From: a virus
Reading direction: 5' to 3' (one strand)
Virus record (IMG/VR): IMGVR_UViG_3300010885_038579
Coordinates: 1-32,559 of that record
Length of the DNA: 32,559 nucleotides
How positions within the stretch are numbered: position 1 is the first letter of the stretch; every line of letters begins with the position of its first letter. Below, one piece after another: positions 12,890 through 23,400 of the stretch. The notes beneath the pieces were generated by a model. That model searched no databases. It was not told the DNA's origin and saw nothing but the letters and a program-made list of their open reading frames with translations. A program made the position numbers and the translations under genes.

Positions 12890-13419
12890 GCTTGTACATA
12901 GCAAGTCTACCCATTCACAAGTATGTCTTCGTGGACTCGGCTTTCATTCGAAAAAACGGAGTGGGTTTCGAGCCTGCCGTATGGTTCGGCTTAGTATCTC
13001 AGTTCGGCCGAGCTTGGGGTCTGAACGTCATGCTGGAGTCCGGAGCCGTCTATCGATCCCTACCGCCGCACGCCATTGCGTTCAATCAAACGCCAGAACC
13101 TATCTGGGCAATCGAAGACGCCCAGATGTGGGACTGCTACGGCGATACGTTTAGCCTGCATGAGTACGCATATCTGCGTGAGATGCGGGTCAAGACGAAG
13201 GCCGCGCAAGGTATCTATCTGTTCACCGCCGCGTATTTTGGCGACGGCTATACTCGAACGCCGGAGCAGGGCAAAGAATTTAGTTTTATAGAATTAAACA
13301 ACGGCCGGTTAACGGTTCAACCCACTAACCGGACGTTGTTCGAAGACCGTTCGTTTACCGTCAATACAGGCGTTCCGACGGATCTGCTAACGCAGACCGA
13401 AGTTTGGTCGTGTGAGTAG
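12886..13419 (+). CDS. Hypothetical protein, last gene of the rightward cluster
   Basis: The protein has 177 residues and starts with GTG overlapping the preceding stop. It is mixed alpha/beta, aromatic-rich and soluble, with a distinctive late region containing 'FGDGYTRTPEQGKEF' (about 118 to 132) and 'NNGRLTVQPTNR' (about 138 to 149). No catalytic pattern I know is present. Its stop codon (13417-13419) abuts the stop codon of the oppositely directed DUF2589 gene (13420-13422) without a base between, and no terminator separates them. Confidence 0.7.
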   Translation: MSLYIASLPIHKYVFVDSAFIRKNGVGFEPAVWFGLVSQFGRAWGLNVMLESGAVYRSLPPHAIAFNQTPEPIWAIEDAQMWDCYGDTFSLHEYAYLREMRVKTKAAQGIYLFTAAYFGDGYTRTPEQGKEFSFIELNNGRLTVQPTNRTLFEDRSFTVNTGVPTDLLTQTEVWSCE

Positions 13420-14022
13420 TTACTTCGCGGGGACAACAGCGGCCGGAATCGGTGTAATGGCCGATTGCAGCATGTCCAACATCTTCATCAGACCTTCTGG
13501 CGGGCCGTCATCGCGGGCCAGAACGCGGACATCGTACTTAGCGGAGTTGTCTGACGCGCGTGTAGATGCGCTGTGTGACGCGACGCTGCCGTGTAGGTTG
13601 ATCTTCATCGAGAAGATCCCGTAATTCATCTTGGCTTCACCGTCCATAGTGGCCGACGAATCCGACGAAGTTGAGCTGCTATCGGACGAAGACACCGACA
13701 TCGTGAAGTTGACCTCGGCCTCCTTGATCGAGAGGTTCGGAGTGTTGACGATAGCCAACAGCGGAACCTTCAGATCTACAGTCTCTACCGTTACCTTACC
13801 GGTGGTGGGGTCCGGGGCACTCGCGCGGTCAAAACTAAAGTCAACCGTCAGAGCTTCCAGTCCGTCAGCGGTTTTCTTCATACCGACGTTCTGAATGAAG
13901 TTTGCCGTCGCTGCGGCTAGCAGCGTCTGCGCGTCGCAGGCTGCCTGAAACGGGCCGCCAATCAGGTCGGCCATCGGCAGGCCGGTGAATTGTCCGCTTA
14001 TGCTAATCAGATTATCGGCCAT
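13420..14022 (-). CDS. DUF2589-type protein, larger copy
   Basis: The protein has 200 residues, with AAGGAG before the ATG. The pattern 'LPMADLIGGPFQAACDAQTLLAAATANFIQNVG' at the N terminus, then beta-type segments with 'LKVPLLAIVNTPNLSIKEAEVNFTMSV' and an acidic serine run (SSSDSSSTSSDSS, about 111 to 123), is that of DUF2589 proteins known from bacteria and phages without a proven role. The serine run sits in the middle of the beta part, like a flexible loop. The next gene upstream (14040-14480) encodes a shorter relative, so the two may form a hetero-complex. Both follow the giant virion protein gene at the end of the late block. Confidence 0.75.
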   Translation of the reverse strand: MADNLISISGQFTGLPMADLIGGPFQAACDAQTLLAAATANFIQNVGMKKTADGLEALTVDFSFDRASAPDPTTGKVTVETVDLKVPLLAIVNTPNLSIKEAEVNFTMSVSSSDSSSTSSDSSATMDGEAKMNYGIFSMKINLHGSVASHSASTRASDNSAKYDVRVLARDDGPPEGLMKMLDMLQSAITPIPAAVVPAK

Positions 14023-14039
14023 TGGATGGTCTCCTTAAA

Positions 14040-14480
14040 TTAACGGGGGAAAGATTTTAAAATTTTATCGTTCAGCAGCATAACGCCTTCGTGCGCGTCT
14101 CCGCCTTTGAAGGTGATCGACACTTTTGCGGTAGGGTTCCGCGACAACAGACCTCGGGGCATAGCCGCCATCAAAGAGTCGTCGGGCTTATCCAGACCGC
14201 GCAGCTCTACATCAAACTCTACCTTCATTGTATCTACCGCCAGAGAGTGATGCTTGGTTAAGGCAAACAACGGAAGTTCAAAAGGTTGTTGCGTCATCTG
14301 ACCTTGGTCTACATGCGGTAGAGTCACGCGAACAGTCTTCGGCGCGTAGGTGCCGTCGTCTGCTTGAGTGAAGTACCGGTCGCGAAGAGACGTCCACGAG
14401 GCGTTCTCGACCGCTGCCGCAGCATCAACGACAGCTTGATGGACCGCTTCGAATACAGCTTTCAGAGAGAAGGAGGACAT
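14040..14480 (-). CDS. DUF2589-like protein, smaller copy
   Basis: The protein has 146 residues. It shows the same order of elements as its neighbour: an Ala-rich helix (AVFEAVHQAVVDAAAAVENA), then 'FELPLFALTKHHSLAVDTMKVEFDVEL', which matches the 'VPLLAIVNTPNLSIKEAEVNFTMSV' block of the gene at 13420-14022 in pattern, then a beta-type C terminus with 'KVSITFKGGDAHEGVMLLND'. It lacks the serine run. Its ATG is two bases after the stop of the giant gene and no clear ribosome site is seen, so it probably depends on re-initiation. Paralogy with the neighbour is an inference from pattern, not from a computed alignment. Confidence 0.65.
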   Translation of the reverse strand: MSSFSLKAVFEAVHQAVVDAAAAVENASWTSLRDRYFTQADDGTYAPKTVRVTLPHVDQGQMTQQPFELPLFALTKHHSLAVDTMKVEFDVELRGLDKPDDSLMAAMPRGLLSRNPTAKVSITFKGGDAHEGVMLLNDKILKSFPR

Positions 14481-14482
14481 TA

Positions 14483-17400
14483 TTAGGGTGCCAGATCACG
14501 CAAGAATTTCTGTTGAGCTGTTGGTGCCTCATACGGAGCGACGAGGGCATTCAACCGTTGCATCTGCCGAAGTATGAGGGCGTCTGTCTTCACGGTATCG
14601 TTACCCGGTTTTTCTTTTAGCTTTCTGAAATCCGCTATCTGTCTCTTAATCACGTTAACAGCCGGAATAAGTCGAGTTTCCGGATTGTCTTTCTTAAACG
14701 CGGCGGAGGACACGCGGTCTTTCAACATACCTTTGACGTTGTTTTCCAACTCGTTGAGCGTTTTTACGTTTTCAAAGTACCGGGCCTTATCACTGGCCGC
14801 CGAGCCCACATTCCCATAAAACCGGCCAACCACCGGTATTTTATACGTCGGTACTTCTTCACCCTTTAGCCAACCCTCTACCGACGATTCGAGGTGGATG
14901 AGTTCGCGTCCGGGGCCGCCCGTGAGTTGTCCGGCGACATAATCGAGCATGTCGGGCGTCGGGCTCCAGCCTCCGGGCGTGTACTTATCACCGCCGGTCA
15001 AGGTATTTATCGCGCGGGCTACGATCTTACCCACAAAGGTGGCGTTATCTTTGGCGCGGGTGAACCCGGGTGTTAGGTCCAGCGCACTGAAATCTTCGCG
15101 TTCGATTGGTTTACCGGTCCAGTCAGTATTGCTAGCAATCGCCGCCAACGGATCTAACGCCGTAGGCGTAATGGTTTGCAACGTCACTCCGGAACCAAAC
15201 GGGTTGAAAGTTGAGAGCGCGGCGTCAAATACGGAGAATACGTTCTTGCCAATGTTCTGCGGATGAAGGGCCGTCTGCATGGCCAGACGCCCAATATTGG
15301 GCAGAAGGTTAAAACTCAAAGGCATCGGGAACGACACATACTTCCCACTGCCAATAGGCATGATGAAGTTGCGTTGTCTCACAAACTCCGGCGGATCGTC
15401 ATCATCAAACCCGGCCATAGCCAGAAAGACCGCCTGTATTGCGCCCAACAAAAGGCCGCCCGCGATTATCTTCTTACCGGCGGGGCCCGCCAGCGTCTCA
15501 AGAGTCCGCACCGTGCCTTGCACGGAGGGGTTAAAGAACGCGTACAGAGCCCCGATCTGGCTCGACTTCTGTCCCTTACGGTCGAAGTTCACCGTCAGAT
15601 TTTTGGCTAGGCTTGCCGCTTGCGCGTCGGACATTCCGGACTCTACGGCGGTAATGAATGCCGCTAGGCGGGTCGAGTTCTCCATCGCGGTGTTGTAATC
15701 CGATAGCCAACCACCTAGGGCGGGCAGGATCTTTTTTGCAGTACCGTTAGACATACTATCGAGTTCGGCTTGTAAGGCTTTACCCCGATCAGCGGAATTT
15801 TCAAAAGACTGACGCCACCCGGAAGTGCCACCAGCATTTCGAAGGCGTTCAAAGTAGAGGTCATACGGGGTGGCCGCTGAAGCGCCCTTAGCCCGCTGCG
15901 TTCTCGCGCCTTTGTAGATTGCCGCGAGTGCCGGAAAGACGTGCTTCAAAACCGTAAATTGTTTTCCGGCAATGGGTGTTGTGGAAAGATTAAGCAACGC
16001 TGTCGGCACGTCGCGCGTAAGATTGATAAGGCCGAATACAGGGTTGTACTGCGTGTTAAGAGCCGCGAAGTACCGTGTGATCTGGGCGGCGGCACCAACT
16101 AGCCCATCCAAAGACGGCAAGTCTAGGTTCTTTAGCGCGGCCACCATCCGCATAGCTTGCGGGTCACTCTCATTGAACGCTACGCCTTGGGCGACCATCT
16201 TGCCGTTTTTGTCCAAACGGATACTCATAAGGACGTTATCGTCCTTTTGGTAGCTCATATCCAATACGTTCACAGGTTCTCCGGTCTCGACGTCTATCGC
16301 AGACGTGATTCCTGGTGCTGCAAGCGACCACATATCGGAGGGGAAGGTTTTGGCCAAAGCGTAGATCGCACGCGCGATTATGTTCTTCTCGCCGCGCATG
16401 ATGGCGCGGTCTCTCTGGTGAACAATGTTAGCCAGCACATCGACTACGGGAAGCTTAGACCCTTTTCGGTGGAACGTATTCGGGCCTCGAACGGAAACAC
16501 CTTGGCCTGAACCCGCGCCGATATTCTTACCTTCGCGGTTGAACGGCACATAGTACGGCTGCTCGCGTTCCATCTTGAGGACATCGTCGAGTGTCGCCAT
16601 ACCGTAGCGAACCCACTCACGCCGCGTCTTCGCGGTTATGGCATCCACACGTTTGGCCAAAGCCTCAAACGCCGTCCGCTGCTTGGGTGTCAACGCCGCT
16701 AGGTATGCTTGCGCGTCCGTTGTCGATACCCCCGCACCGTCTAAATTGGGGAATTTCGTATCGGGTTGCGCCGCGATAATAGCGTTGGCATCAGGAGCCG
16801 CGCGCATCCACAGGTAATTGCCGAGTTCATCTACACTGACACCGCGCATCTTCATATCCTCCAAGAGCGGTCCAAGCTCGCGGAGGGTAAAGTCTTCTAC
16901 TCTCTTAGCCACTTTAGAGGTAAGGCGTTCCACCATGCTGTACGCGTCTAAAGTTTCCGGCAATTTGGCAACGCGGGCTCTGATGGACTTCATCAGGTTC
17001 TTAAGATCTACGAACCTGTCCACAAGATTGTATGTTAGCCGGTCTTTTTCTTTTTCTACGCGGGTGCTTGGCACAGGAAGCGAAGGTCCGGGTTGGCCTT
17101 GGACAGCATTAAAGGTATTGCCCTCACTGAGCATGTTCGGGCTCTGGCGCTCGCCTTCATTTGCGGCGTTGAGTACGTTGTCCAACCCACGAATAACCGC
17201 AGCGTTGCTGGGGAAGTTGAAGAGTTCCTGAATCTTAGCCTTGAACTCTCTGAGCCACTGCACCGCGCGCTGAACCCAAGACTCGCTGGCGCGTGCGGCC
17301 ACGATATCGGCAGCGTTAACCGCCCAGAACTCAGAAGGGTTTATGTACTGGTAGAAGTCTTGCGATAGCGTTCCGTTCCGTATGCCGTCCGCAACGCGGT

Positions 17401-20400
17401 TGTAGGCGGCGGTATCACCTGCTGCCGCAGCCAATGCGTCGCGGATATGTTCAACCATTTCCGTGTCTTTTGTTCTGATGGCGGCGTCTAGCATACCTGT
17501 GATTTGAGAGAGCCATTCCGCGCGAATGCCAGCCTGTATGTCCTCGGGCATCATGCGTTCCGCGTGATGCAGAATCTCGTGCGCGATCAGCGTATCTTGG
17601 CCGCGCCCTTTGAAGAGGGTCATAATGCGCGACATCGGATTATAGTTGCCCGAAGCGTCGTTAGACCTTGCGGCTCTAAGGGATATGCCCAGATCGTTTG
17701 CAAGATTAGGGTTGTTGTTTAACAGCCACATACCCAGCCGAACCTGCTCGCGGTTCATCTGGCCCAGACGTGCGGCGCGCAGAAGACGCTCCTGTATCCA
17801 ATCGTATCCCCGCGACCGTTCGCGTACAGGTCTGTTAGCGGCCTGCACCCTAAGATCACGCGCGAGCGCCACGACGCCGTTCTTCAACGCTACGGGGTCT
17901 GTTTCGTCTTCTAGTTTGTTCAGACGAACCGTAGTCTGAACCGCGTTGTACGGTATGCTCTCGACTACTTTCTTTCGCGCGCGAGTTTTTCCATCAGAGC
18001 TTTCACGTTCTTCGCCGCCGCGTCGGCCTGGGCGTCCGACATCTCCGGTTGATCCGGGTCGGGGTCCGTCAGCCACGGAGCCCAGTTGTCCTTCGGCCCG
18101 CCGTCTGTCATAGAGTTTTTTGAGTTCAATGGCGTAATCGACATTTATACCCTCGCTATCTCGTCCACCAAGTTTGCTATACAGCTCTTTTTCCGGATAC
18201 CACCAAACGGCTTGTAAGTCGGCAGGCGTTATGGTTACCCCGTCTGCCTTCAGCTTTTGCCGGGCTTGAGCAACAACAGATCTTATCCACTCTCTTTGAG
18301 CGCCGCTTGACGGGGTTTCTTTTAGACCGGCCAGACCAAAAATAATACGTTCGGCGGAGTAAGTAAGCTCTGACTTTACCCGCTCTCCGCTGTCGTACTT
18401 ATCGCGGTTTTCGCGGTAGTCAGACTCATGCTGTTTTACGACGCCTCGGGCTAACTTTATAAGGGCGGGCAGCGTTTCAGGAACAGGTCTTTCGGTGGTT
18501 TTTAGAGCGGCCTCAAATCTTACGCGTTGTTTAGTGCGTGAGGCCTGCGTCCCACCAACAAGATTTCCGGTTAACCTACCCCAACCGCGCATGAACCACA
18601 GGTCCATCGTGACGGGCGTAAAATTGTTGTTGAGGTTCTGGTAAAACCCTTGGCCTATCTTAGGGCCTAGAATTGCCGAACCGTAAACTTTGGTCTGTTT
18701 ATTCTCGCCGCCGACCTTATAACCCGCATCGTTAAGTTGCTTTACGGTGAACTCCGAGAATAAAAACTCGTTGGTCCCGTCCAACCCCAAGTTAGCGATC
18801 AGTTTGTTTAGGAGGCGGAAATTTCCGTTTATGCTTTTCTGCTTCTTAGCCAAAACATTGGTTGGGAAAACACCGGTCTTTTTGAAACTGGCGTAAACTT
18901 GTTCGGCCAACCTTACGTTAGACGCTACGGTCTCACCTTGGCTCGTTACCGCGAGCGCAAGCGTGAAAGCCATCTTCTGGTTCTTGTCCGCCAGTTCCGG
19001 GTGTAGCTTGAGGGCGGTCTTCATCGCTTCTTTGACGCGCGTTGAATACCAGCCGGACGCGTTCTTTCCCGTGCGGCCGAGTGCGGCCTTAACTTCGGAC
19101 GCGATAGCGGAAGAGAGTATATCGTCTGTTTTGGGGTTTGGGCCTTGGATGACGCCGGTTGTAACACCCAGTTTTTTGAGCGCCGCGCGCCCCCTAAACA
19201 TAAGTTCCGTAGCGATTGCGGGCACAGTTCTAGAGCGGGCTTTAACGGCGGGATAACTTTCACGGAGGATTGCGTTTACCGTGAGAGCCTCTAGGTCTCG
19301 CCCGCGAAGGAACGCCGGGGCGCTATCGGTCACAACATAAGAACCATCAGCCAACAGAGCGCCTCGGGCTTTGCTGATGAGGGCTAATGCTTCTGCGTTC
19401 GTCTTGCCTTCCATCGCGTCGGCGAGCTTGGTCAGCCCGATCTGACGGATGATATTCTGCACAACGGCGATGAACTTATCCAACCCGCGAATAGTGACGT
19501 TCTCGCTCGACATAATAGCCAGAGCTTCATCGATAGCCCGCATACGCACATACTGTGCGGCCCGCTCTGGTGTCCGGCCCAAACGTATTGCGTCGGCTTC
19601 CAAATCCGCGCCAAACGACTTAGTCCATTTCGCAGCCTCTTCGCGGACCCTCGGGTTCCGCGCCGCGATAGTGACAAGGGCCGCGTTGAATTTTTTGGAA
19701 CCGGACTTGTACAAACGATCCAGACCCGCGTGCAGGATCTCATGCCAGACCGTTATCTGGGCATCAACCGCATTCGTTATATTCTCCGCGAAGAGATGTA
19801 TTTTGCCTTGGGCGTACATCCCCTTAGCGCCCACGGGAATGTCTACGCCCGTCTCGGCCCGCGCTTCTTCTACGGTGCCGTATATCTCGGTGCCGATCTG
19901 CAATTTGTCTAAGGCGCTGATGACCGCCGCTTCAACTTCGAGAGTCGTGATAGAACCGCCGGGTGCAGTGCCGATTAAGAATTTCTCGGTCTGGGCCTTA
20001 ATACGTTCTACCGCGTCTTTGTCGCCAATATGCTTCAAGTTTGGAGTGTTCTTCGGTGTATTGCCAAACACCTTTCCCCCAACGGCTTGCAGCGACAAGG
20101 CTTGCGCGCTCTCGTCGTACAGGATGAGGGCACCACCCACCGTCGTCACGCTGTTGGCTTGCGTGTCTTTGTCCACGGTGAGGTCACCACCCACCGTCGT
20201 CAGACTGTTGGCTTGCGCGTCTTTGTACAGGAGGAGGTCACCCCCCACCGTCGTCACATTGTTGGCTTGCGCGCCTTCGCTTAGGAGGAGGTTACCCCCC
20301 ACCGTCGTCACGCTGTTGGCTTGCGCGCCTTCGAGCAGGGCGAGGTTACCCCCCACCGTCGTCACACTGTTGGCTTGCGCGCCTCTGTGCAGTTCGAGGT

Positions 20401-23400
20401 CACCCCCCACCGTCGTCACGCTGTTGGCTTGCGCGCCTACGAGCAGGGTGAGGTCACCCCCCACCGTCGTCAGGTTGTTGGCTTCCGCGTTTTCGTGCAT
20501 GTAGAGCCCACCCCCTACCGTCGTCAGGCTGTTGGCTTGCACGAATCTGTGCAGGACAACGCGGCCACCCACCGTCGTCAGGTTGTTGACTTGCACGCCT
20601 ACATCTACTTGAAGGTCACCGCTCACCGTTGTCAGGTTGTTAGCCTGCACGCCATAGGACATGTAGAGGTTACCGATAACTTCTACAACCCTATTGGCGT
20701 ACTGGGCCGGTAGGTATGACCATGGACCCTCCGTTAGAAGGACAAGGTCACCATTGGCCTTTTCGTATACGCGGATGCTGGCTCCGCCACTGTCAATTTC
20801 CTCGACGAAAGTGGCTTCCGACGCCAGTCTCTTAAGTGCCAGAGACCTATCCGTTGCGTCTTGCAGAGCTTTCTTAGTTCTTGGCGCGAGATTCTGAATC
20901 TTTCCAGAATCAACAAGCGCCTGCACCTCGCCCGCGTACTGAGATGGAATACTGCCGTTATTGGCCCGGCCTTGAATTTCCGCAACGTCCGATCCTTCAA
21001 AGCGTATCGCCAGCTCGGGTTTACCGTTGTCCACATAAACCCAAAAGTCGCCCTGTGCTATGTACGGCGCGGCGTTATATGTTTTAGTGCACCAGCTCTC
21101 GCTACTGATGGCTTGAACCTCGGCAACACGTTCCGCAAAATTTGGATCAGACTTGGCTGTTTGAGGCACCTTACGCCAACCGTTTTGAGCATCCCCAAGC
21201 TCCACCAAATCGGCTGTGGCCGCCATCTTCGCGGCACGGTACGCCTTAGTGAAATTAGGCGCGGTGCCTTCAAGGAACTTACCGTACACCGTCGCAAGAG
21301 CCGCAGCGTTGAAGGTCTCGCCCGTATTGGGTTTCGTCGCATCAAACGTGTTCACAACGCCGTGGGCTACATAGCTCTTCCAGAACGGATCTGAACCTTG
21401 TTCTGTGTTTACATTGTCGAAGTAGTTCTTCCAGCGGGCTATGTTTCCTTCACGAGCCCTCTTTACATCCGCCAATAACGTACCAACCGCGCCGCCTTCG
21501 TCGCCGTTTTTGTACGCTTGAATTGCATCCTGTATGTTCTGAGGAAGCAGCGGGCCTTCTACCGCGATGACACCCTCTAGGTACGCTTTGGCGTCGAAGG
21601 CTGGAAGAGCGTCGAAGGTCTTCGTGTAGTCCGCCTCGGCCGCCGCTTTGGCTTGGGCCAGCGTCTTAACAACACCGAAGTCTATGAGCTTCTTAACTTC
21701 CGCAAATTCTACCCACGCTTTGGCCGTTCCCGTCGCGCCCATCTTGTCGGACTTGACAGAATAACGTACATCACTGATGTCTCTGAACGTCACATTTCGG
21801 GCCAACACTAGCGGCCCAATCTGAATGACCTCATCAGCATGTGCCAGTTGACGTTGCGTTCTGCGGTCGTAGAACCCCTCGTGGCGTTCTGGGTCCATGC
21901 CGACTTGAGTCCAGGCAGGGTCGTTAAGGAACTTTTCCGCCATCGCTTGAATGTCTTCAGCGGAAGTTTTTGTCCAGAAACCATCCATTTTAGCAAACGG
22001 TGATTTTGCGCCGCCGCGCGCTACGCGCAGCGCTTTATCCGAAGAGACACCAAAATCGACGTCGGTGATACGCGCGAAGGGTGCGTGAGCGATAGGCTTG
22101 CTGCCCTCGGCATGACCTTTGTGGATAGTCGGAGCCCACACGTTGTTGTCGGTATACGCCTCGATATCAAGCCGCAACCCAACAGCTTCGCCTTCAGGGA
22201 TGTTTGTCTCTTGGCCAATACGCGCAATCTGGTCCTTACGCAACCCACGCTCTAGATCAAGTTGAGTCGGCATCGCCGGAACAGATGTGAAGGGCCGGAC
22301 AGGTTTATAGATGTCCACTAACCTTTGGTATTCCTCGCGAGACATAAGCCCCGCGTACACCTTATCGGCTGCATCTTGAAGTTCCGGAACACGCCCCTTC
22401 AAAACTCTTCTTGGGAGAGCTACCGCAGCGCCATCTCCACCTTCCGCAGCAGATCCGCCGCGTTCTTGGCTTCGGGTGCTAGTCGTATTGCCGCGCCCAA
22501 CTCCTTCGCGTACCGAGTCTGCCCCATCCCTTCCTGCTCCGCCGGGCCTAGCAGCCCGCTCAGGTAGCCGCTGAAATTTTGTAAGTTCGGCATCGCCGTC
22601 CAAGCGGATTCCACGAGCTGTGAGATTACCATTTGCGTTCCTTTCCATAAAATATTCGGCCACCGCATCGTAGCGTTGCAGTAGCTGATCTACATTCTGT
22701 ACTGCGGTCGCCATATCGCCCGAGACCGCCAACTGCACCGATAATCTAGCAAGTTCCGGGATAAATCCAGTTTCGCTGTGGTTCCGTTCCGCATGGTGCG
22801 TTAGTTCGTGAACCATGGTTCCGACAAATGTGCCAGCCCTGTCGGCGCGCGACACGGTGTCAGGTCTCATCGGGCCGCCCGTTTCCTTATCGCGCACTAC
22901 CAGCGGGTTAAGCATGATGGCTTTGAACGGAATAACCGTGTTGACCCCGTAGTATTCAAGGTCAAAACTAAGCCCGGTAGGAACTTGGGTTACGGATGCG
23001 TATGAAGCTCCCCCTACACGGGCCACGGCCGCGCGCAGCTCTTGCAGCACAACACCAAAATCGCGCAGAAACCCGTTAACGGCATTCGCACCTAACGCTA
23101 GGCGGGCTTCTTCCAGCAGCGGTTTTCCGTCCGTCAGCACGTTGTCGTGAACTAAGATGTCGCGGGGGTCAATTTGACTTTGATCTACGCGGAACTGGGC
23201 CGGGTCACGCCGCATCGCCTTAATGTTTTCTTTGGTCAACGGCGGCGTTAACTTATTGTTAACGTACACGCGGCCGTCGGTTACCGTCACCACATCCGAA
23301 GGATCGATAGAAAGCACTGATCCTACCGCTGCGTCGGGGATGTTGAGGTCGATGCGTTTGAGTACCGACCCCTGCGGGCTTTGCGAGATAAGCGTCAACT

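Noticed and set aside
19449-20504. A 351-codon open frame on the plus strand
   Set aside because: It is antisense to the repeat array and second zincin region of the giant gene. Its repeated Ser/Pro/Thr/Val content is only the mirror of the 54-base repeats, and it has no ribosome site.
20054-20650. CRISPR-like periodic array
   Set aside because: The period is an exact 54 bases, in frame with coding, with no palindromic repeat and no unique spacers of constant size. It is a protein repeat.
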